A stretch of 5,479 bases of DNA, taken from Spirochaetota bacterium. Its GTDB lineage: Bacteria > Spirochaetota > UBA4802 > UBA5368. Under the pieces are notes generated by a model that was given only the letters and a program-made list of their open reading frames with translations, made no database searches and was not told the origin of the DNA. The stretch lies in the NCBI GenBank assembly GCA_017998475.1, contig JAGODA010000224.1, positions 1 to 5,479 on the forward strand, in the 5' to 3' direction. Position numbers and translations under genes: made by a program. Shown here in pieces: positions 1 through 3,485 of this stretch (position 1 is the first letter of the stretch; every line of letters starts with the position of its first letter).

Positions 1-1799
1 AACCAGCCAAGAAGCGGGATGTCGCCGAGTATGGGGACCTTCGTCTCCTCGACGGCGGAGTTGTTCCGGATGAGCCCTCCGACCACGATCGTCTTGCCGT
101 CGTGGACGGTTATTTTGGTCTTGATGTCCCGCTTGCCCAGTTCCGGCGGGATGACGGTTCCGGAAGATGAGACGGTCGTGGTGCCGGTGACGGAATTGAC
201 CTCCTGGTAGAGGTCGAGCGTTATGCGGTCCTTCTGTGTGATATGCGGGGTTATCTTCAACTTCACGCCGACGGTCTTGTACTCGTAGGTGTAGAATTGC
301 ACGCCTGTGTCGCTGATGCGGTTGTTCGTGGGAACCGGTATCTCCTCGCCGACGTTGATCTCGGCCTCCTGGTTGTCGAGGGTGAGGATCTGCGGGGTGG
401 ACAGGATGTTATACTTGTTGTCGGTCCCCGTGGCGTTGAGGAGTATATAGCCCAGAATACTCCGGTCGGCGAGATACCCGAGCTGGAAGCCCGTCGCCGC
501 GGGAACGGCGAGCGTCTTGCCGGTGAGGCCGCTCGGCGGCGTGTAATTGGGCGCGCTGCCCATGATTGAGGAACCGCCGTATATGTGCTTGCCGCTCTGG
601 TCTCCCAGCATCCAGTCGATTCCGAGCGACCATCCGTCCTGGGCGTTGACCTCGACGATCAGCGTTTCGATGTACACCTGCTCGCGGACGGTGTCGAGCT
701 CCCTGATAACGCGCTCGATTTCGGCGAATTCCTGGGGTGTGGCGGAGATGATGAGCGAGTTCGTCTCCTTGTTGGCAATGATTGAAAGTTTCTGCGTGGA
801 CGCGGCCGGCGATACCGTCGGCTGGGTCTGGGTGACGCGGGCTGTACGCTCCGAGCGGCGAACGGCCGGGGTCTGCTGGGGCGGCGTCGTTCCGGTGGCG
901 GGCGTCGCCGGGGTGGTGTCGATCTTGGCGTTCTCGGAAAAAGGAATGCGCGACAGAACGGCCGCGAGCTTCTCTGCGTCGGCGTTCTCGAGATGTACGA
1001 CGTGGATATTCCCCTTTCGCGCCTTGTCGTCCTTTATCTCCACCATCTTTCTGTCCAGCGACCTGGAAATCCGGGTGAGACCGCTTATTTCCTTGGCATT
1101 ACCGCTGAGTATAATGGTATTGAGGGGCGGATATACTACAAGGTCGGTGTCGTTGGATTTGAGCTGGCGAAGAACGTTGGCGATCTCGTTCGCGTCGGCG
1201 TATTCCACCTGGAGGAGATAGGTGATGGCGCGGTCCTCGGCCGGCAGAGCGGCGGCGCCTTCTTTATCGACGATGATCTCGACGTTTTTCTTGATCGCGT
1301 CCTTTATCGGAACGACCTTGATCAGGTTTTCCGTTTCGATAACGGCGAATCCCTTTACCTCGAGGATGGACTTGAGTATGTCGAAGGCCTGCGCGACCGG
1401 TATGCGCTTCGCCGAACTGATGGTGATCTTGCCGCGCACTTTCTCGTCGACCATGATGTTCTTTTTAATGAGCTGGCTCATGATGTTGAGAAATTCGGCC
1501 AGCTCCACGTCCTTGAAATTGAGAGTGAAATATTTTTCGGTACGATCGATTTTAGGGGTCGGGCGCGGTCTGTCCTGCCCGTCCGACGGTGGGACGGCGG
1601 GGGTTTCTGAAACCTTTTCCTCCGGCTGAACCGGGTTTTCGGTGTCGCGTTTCTGCGGCGCATCAACGACGGGCCTTCTGACCGCCTCCGCCGCGCCGTC
1701 CTCACCGGATTGCGAAAAGAGGCGTGGGCCCGCGAAGACACTGCATGCGAGGATCAGCGTAATGATTGAAACGGTCCTGGGCAATCTTGAAAAGGTCAT
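1..1799 (-). CDS. gspD: Type II secretion system secretin GspD (C-terminus off window)
   Basis: This gene encodes the outer-membrane channel of the type II secretion system, a multimeric secretin through which folded periplasmic proteins leave the cell. The 599 visible codons start at ATG 1799 and run off the left edge. Visible parts: a signal sequence (residues 1-23); a Pro/Glu-rich linker (about 35-85); an N0 domain (about 89-166, starting YFTLNFKDVELAEFL); an N1 domain (about 191-250); a last N domain (about 264-376) split by a Pro/Thr/Gln-rich insert (about 290-335); then the secretin beta-barrel core. The core shows ILSTPQILTLDNQEA, VGEEIPVPTNN, VGVKLKITPHI and the signature VGGLI followed by KVPILGDIPLLGW at the window edge. 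The remaining barrel end and any S domain (roughly 60-100 residues) are missing. The usual N2 domain seems absent. The gene lies 24 bp downstream of gspC and is certainly in its operon. The family call is very firm; only the domain count is open. Confidence 0.96.
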   Translation of the reverse strand, partial: MTFSRLPRTVSIITLILACSVFAGPRLFSQSGEDGAAEAVRRPVVDAPQKRDTENPVQPEEKVSETPAVPPSDGQDRPRPTPKIDRTEKYFTLNFKDVELAEFLNIMSQLIKKNIMVDEKVRGKITISSAKRIPVAQAFDILKSILEVKGFAVIETENLIKVVPIKDAIKKNVEIIVDKEGAAALPAEDRAITYLLQVEYADANEIANVLRQLKSNDTDLVVYPPLNTIILSGNAKEISGLTRISRSLDRKMVEIKDDKARKGNIHVVHLENADAEKLAAVLSRIPFSENAKIDTTPATPATGTTPPQQTPAVRRSERTARVTQTQPTVSPAASTQKLSIIANKETNSLIISATPQEFAEIERVIRELDTVREQVYIETLIVEVNAQDGWSLGIDWMLGDQSGKHIYGGSSIMGSAPNYTPPSGLTGKTLAVPAATGFQLGYLADRSILGYILLNATGTDNKYNILSTPQILTLDNQEAEINVGEEIPVPTNNRISDTGVQFYTYEYKTVGVKLKITPHITQKDRITLDLYQEVNSVTGTTTVSSSGTVIPPELGKRDIKTKITVHDGKTIVVGGLIRNNSAVEETKVPILGDIPLLGW

Positions 1800-1806
1800 G
1801 TGCCTA

Positions 1807-1812
1807 TCCCCT
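1807..1812 (-). promoter_or_regulatory. Ribosome binding site of gspD
   Basis: On the minus strand AGGGGA lies 7 nt before the gspD ATG, inside the 24-bp gap after the gspC stop codon. It fixes the gspD start and means gspD has its own initiation signal rather than relying on overlap with gspC. Confidence 0.7.
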
Positions 1813-1823
1813 GTAGTATTTCC

Positions 1824-2663
1824 CTATTCGGAAACGGTAAAATCGTAGTTAACGAGCTTCCCGCCGCGTTCCAGGTCGATCGTGATCCGGGAATCGCCCT
1901 GGATCGATTTCCACATCTGGTACAGCTTCTCGGTGCTGTCTATCGGGTGACCGTTGACGCGTCTGACAACGTCGCCGTTTCTGGCGCCGAGCTGATAAAG
2001 CACGCTGTTCGGCTGAACCCTGAAGAGCTTATATCCCTGTACCTTGCCGTCGACACGGTACGGCCCGGCGCGAAGACCCGCAAGGGCATTGTCCATATTG
2101 TTGAGCACCTTCTGCTGAAGCTCGGCCCTGCTGATCGTCTGCTTGATGCGGCCCTCGGCGGGGCCCGGAGGTGTTCCTTTACCCGCGTCGCCCGGGGACG
2201 GCGGGCCGGCGAACATGTCGAGGATCTCCACTTTCTTGTCGCCGCCGCGAAGATATACCTTCGAGTTGTCGATACGGACGAGGGTATACCCGTAAACGGG
2301 AGCGCCGATGCGGAATACTTCAGGGTCCTTCTCGGTGTTTTTTTTGATGAGCGCCCGGGCTATCGAGGCCGGGCCGGATATTGTACCCATAAGCTGAAGC
2401 TCGGTAAGCTTGCTCGATACGGCGGCTCCGCCGTTAAGCGCGTCCTGTCCGGCGAGGCGGAAAAAACCGGAATCGAGGATCCGCCTGTAGTCGTCGAATG
2501 TTTTGGCCGGGGCCTGAGGGCCCGCCGCCCGGGGTTTGCGCTGCTGGTGGCCGGGCAGTGGCGTTATGCTCAACCGTATCAGCTGGTTGATCCCCGCGGC
2601 GAGGACCAGAGCGAAGGCAATGACGGATACGGTGTTAATGGTGTGATATTTGACGTTCTGCAT
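1824..2663 (-). CDS. gspC: Type II secretion system protein GspC, PDZ-domain type
   Basis: GspC is the inner-membrane clamp of the type II secretion system. In the known family its periplasmic HR domain binds the N0 domain of GspD, linking the inner-membrane assembly to the outer-membrane channel, and its C-terminal domain helps in substrate recruitment. The 279-residue product has a short cytoplasmic N-terminus, one membrane helix (about 11-29), a Pro/Arg-rich linker, an HR domain (about 87-149, with LQLMGTISGP and ALIKK followed by VFRIGAPVYGYTLVRID), a Pro/Gly linker (152-170) and a PDZ domain (about 198-278, with GYKLFRVQPNSVLYQLGARN and GDVVRRVNG). Length and order are typical of PDZ-type GspC. 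It is the first gene of the visible operon and is followed by gspD. No Shine-Dalgarno-like sequence is seen within 15 nt of the ATG, and no better in-frame start occurs before the membrane helix, so initiation may be weak or controlled by the leader. An 8-A run lies in the coding strand at 2338-2345 (the IKKNT codons). Confidence 0.95.
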   Translation of the reverse strand: MQNVKYHTINTVSVIAFALVLAAGINQLIRLSITPLPGHQQRKPRAAGPQAPAKTFDDYRRILDSGFFRLAGQDALNGGAAVSSKLTELQLMGTISGPASIARALIKKNTEKDPEVFRIGAPVYGYTLVRIDNSKVYLRGGDKKVEILDMFAGPPSPGDAGKGTPPGPAEGRIKQTISRAELQQKVLNNMDNALAGLRAGPYRVDGKVQGYKLFRVQPNSVLYQLGARNGDVVRRVNGHPIDSTEKLYQMWKSIQGDSRITIDLERGGKLVNYDFTVSE

Positions 2664-2852
2664 TAAAGGCCGAAACCCCGGAATGTCTCTTGATTGTCTC
2701 TCCGCCGCGACGCATGCGACTGTACGCTTCTGAAGGCGACCGCGCGGATTGCGCCGTATCGACGGTTCTCCTTTCCGTAGAGTAGGTACACACGGCGTTA
2801 CCGTTGTTACGGTCGGATGTCGATACCCGGCGGGAGCGGTGGTCCGACCGGG
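2664..2852 (-). other. Long untranslated leader of gspC-gspD with interlocked inverted repeats
   Basis: About 189 nt separate the predicted transcription start (near 2852) from the gspC ATG. No convincing gene is present. Two perfect 8-bp inverted repeats interlock. GTATCGAC (2756-2763) pairs with GTCGATAC (2819-2826), and CGGTCGGA (2810-2817) pairs with TCCGACCG (2843-2850). The order is A-B-A'-B', so the helices can coexist only as a pseudoknot or else are alternatives. A small CCGT/ACGG hairpin (2801-2812) overlaps helix B. A perfect AAGGAG (minus strand, 2768-2773) sits near helix A without a usable start codon after it. The leader could regulate gspC expression. I do not recognise a known riboswitch class, and chance repeats cannot be excluded. 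Confidence 0.3.
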
Positions 2853-2858
2853 TCATGA

Positions 2859-2886
2859 ATTATAACATAAAAATACAAAATGTCTG
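2859..2886 (-). promoter_or_regulatory. Sigma70-type promoter for gspC-gspD (extended -10)
   Basis: On the minus strand a perfect TATAAT (2859-2864) is preceded by TGT, giving the extended -10 form TGnTATAAT. A -35-like CAGACA (4 of 6 matches to TTGACA, 2881-2886) follows at a 16-nt spacing. The surroundings are AT-rich in an otherwise GC-rich window. Transcription should start near 2852 and read leftward through the leader into gspC and gspD. This is the best promoter candidate in the window. Confidence 0.6.
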
Positions 2887-2922
2887 TTTAAAAAGGGTCG
2901 CGACTCACGTAACGGCTGGTAC

Positions 2923-2949
2923 TGTATAAAGCCGGTGACAGGCTGTCAA
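2923..2949 (-). promoter_or_regulatory. Possible second upstream promoter with a palindromic operator
   Basis: A perfect TTGACA (minus strand, 2944-2949) is followed by weaker -10 candidates: TATACA at 15 nt or TACAGT at 17 nt, each 4 of 6. The -35 overlaps the perfect inverted repeat TGACAGGCTGTCA (2936-2948, 5-bp arms, 3-bp centre), which could be a repressor or activator site. It would transcribe the same operon from further upstream. The weak -10 makes this tentative. Confidence 0.3.
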
Positions 2950-2977
2950 TAATTATTATGGGAAGAGCGCGGGAGCG

Positions 2978-3002
2978 AAAAAAACCCCGCCTGCGGGCGG
3001 GG
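2978..3002 (-). terminator. Intrinsic terminator after the small minus-strand gene
   Basis: Read on the minus strand, CCCCGCC-CGCA-GGCGGGG (2985-3002) forms a perfect 7-bp GC stem with a 4-nt loop and is followed directly by seven T (2978-2984). It lies 36 bp downstream of the stop codon of the small gene at 3039-3254. It isolates that gene from the gspC promoters just beyond, so the small gene is not part of the gsp operon. Confidence 0.88.
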
Positions 3003-3038
3003 TGAATGGCTTTACTCGGGGGAAAAATGCGATTGCCG

Positions 3039-3254
3039 TCAGGCCGCGAACAGGTCCACCGATATAATCTGGGAAATGGGGATACGCACCTCCCTGTTGT
3101 TCTTGTCGGTGAGTACGATATCGTCTTTCACGAGCACCCTGTTTTTATTGAGTTCGATCGATTTCCCGTCGCGGAGATATACTACGATGTCGAGACCTTT
3201 GATTCCGAGGTACTTCTTGAGTTGCGATTTGAAGCTCTTCGCCTTTTTTTTCAT
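3039..3254 (-). CDS. Small basic beta-rich protein of unknown function
   Basis: I do not recognise a family. The 71-residue product has a very basic N-terminus (MKKKAKSFKSQLKKYLG) followed by a mostly beta-strand-like part: DIVVYLRDGKSIEL, then NRVLVKDDIVLTD, then REVRIPISQIISVDLF. That alternation of short hydrophobic strands with turns (RDGK, TDKNN) resembles a small five-stranded barrel of SH3 or Sm/Hfq type, which together with the basic tail would suit nucleic-acid binding; this is inference from pattern only. There is no signal peptide or membrane segment, so it should be cytoplasmic. I prefer the ATG at 3254 because GAGG lies 5 nt upstream. An in-frame GTG at 3269 would add five residues but has no ribosome binding site and would sit only about 3 nt after the predicted transcription start. 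It has its own promoter and terminator, so it looks like a single-gene unit and probably a real gene. Confidence 0.72.
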   Translation of the reverse strand: MKKKAKSFKSQLKKYLGIKGLDIVVYLRDGKSIELNKNRVLVKDDIVLTDKNNREVRIPISQIISVDLFAA

Positions 3255-3257
3255 CTG

Positions 3258-3263
3258 TCCCTC
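3258..3263 (-). promoter_or_regulatory. Ribosome binding site of the small gene
   Basis: GAGGGA on the minus strand lies just before the ATG at 3254; its GAGG core is spaced 5 nt from the start codon. It decides in favour of the ATG over the upstream in-frame GTG at 3267-3269. Confidence 0.6.
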
Positions 3264-3278
3264 GTACACGGATGATTG

Positions 3279-3284
3279 ATTATA
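3279..3284 (-). promoter_or_regulatory. -10 box for the small minus-strand gene
   Basis: A perfect TATAAT occurs on the minus strand 25-30 nt before the preferred ATG. No good -35 is found at 16-18 nt spacing (CATGAT or ACATGA at 3302-3308 are weak). Transcription would start near 3272, giving a leader of about 18 nt. Confidence 0.45.
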
Positions 3285-3394
3285 AGTACAGCGTATCCAG
3301 AATCATGTGAGACCGTATCATTATGTCCCATCCAATATATCGGCATATCCTGAAAATAGTTAAACGAAATATTTGCCGTACGTAAGGGAGGAGC

Positions 3395-3448
3395 ATGGGC
3401 TCGGGCGCCGTTCTCCGCGCGCGTCGACAGGAGTGCAAAATCGAATAG
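3395..3448 (+). CDS. Possible 17-residue upstream ORF before the sensor gene
   Basis: ATG 3395 follows AAGGGAGGAGC, whose GGAGG core sits 3 nt from the start. This is the strongest ribosome binding site in the intergenic region, and stronger than anything in front of the sensor gene. The frame encodes MGSGAVLRARRQECKIE and ends at TAG 3446-3448, 37 nt before the sensor ATG and in a different frame. It could be a leader peptide if transcription starts upstream of about 3380, but no convincing promoter is seen there. The peptide shows no amino-acid run typical of attenuation. It may be chance. Confidence 0.25.
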   Translation: MGSGAVLRARRQECKIE

Positions 3449-3451
3449 TGC

Positions 3452-3479
3452 TTGCTACATCCCGGCTAAGGCCTATACT
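3452..3479 (+). promoter_or_regulatory. Sigma70-type promoter for the sensor gene
   Basis: TTGCTA (3452-3457, 4 of 6) is followed after 16 nt by TATACT (3474-3479, 5 of 6). Transcription would be expected to begin about 7 nt downstream, at or beside the A of the ATG at 3486. That implies a leaderless or nearly leaderless transcript, which agrees with the lack of a ribosome binding site before that ATG. Confidence 0.45.
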
Positions 3480-3485
3480 AGTCGT

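Larger units (their letters stand above)
3285..3485. other. Divergent intergenic region
   Basis: This stretch separates the start of the small minus-strand gene from the start of the plus-strand sensor gene, so both promoters lie in or beside it. The left part (about 3320-3375) is AT-rich, while the right part (3394-3425) is GC-rich. Apart from the promoter candidates and the 17-codon ORF listed separately, I see no strong hairpin, terminator or RNA gene. The sensor frame stays open upstream to a stop at 3357-3359, but that extension has no ATG, GTG or TTG. Confidence 0.5.

Noticed and set aside
547..1629. Several plus-strand open frames opposite gspD
   Set aside because: The minus strand gives an uninterrupted secretin with family motifs throughout. 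The opposite products show no domain or secretion signal and are by-products of codon bias.
1800..2666. Open frame of 288 codons on the plus strand opposite gspC
   Set aside because: It mirrors gspC almost exactly. The minus strand encodes a complete, recognisable GspC with membrane helix, HR and PDZ domains, so the opposite frame is a GC-driven shadow.
2635..2856. Open frame of 73 codons on the minus strand overlapping the gspC start
   Set aside because: Its ATG lies only 3 nt beyond the TATAAT box and so upstream of the predicted transcription start. It has no ribosome binding site, its composition is Ser/Arg-rich without a domain, and it runs 29 bp into gspC in another frame.
3267..3269. 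GTG as the start of the small minus-strand gene
   Set aside because: It lies about 3 nt after the predicted transcription start with no ribosome binding site. The ATG at 3254 has a well-placed GAGG.
3341..3380. Imperfect inverted repeat CGGCATAT / ATATTTGCCG as an operator or hairpin
   Set aside because: The arms match only with a two-base bulge across a loop of about 20 nt, there is no T run, and it does not line up with a promoter element.
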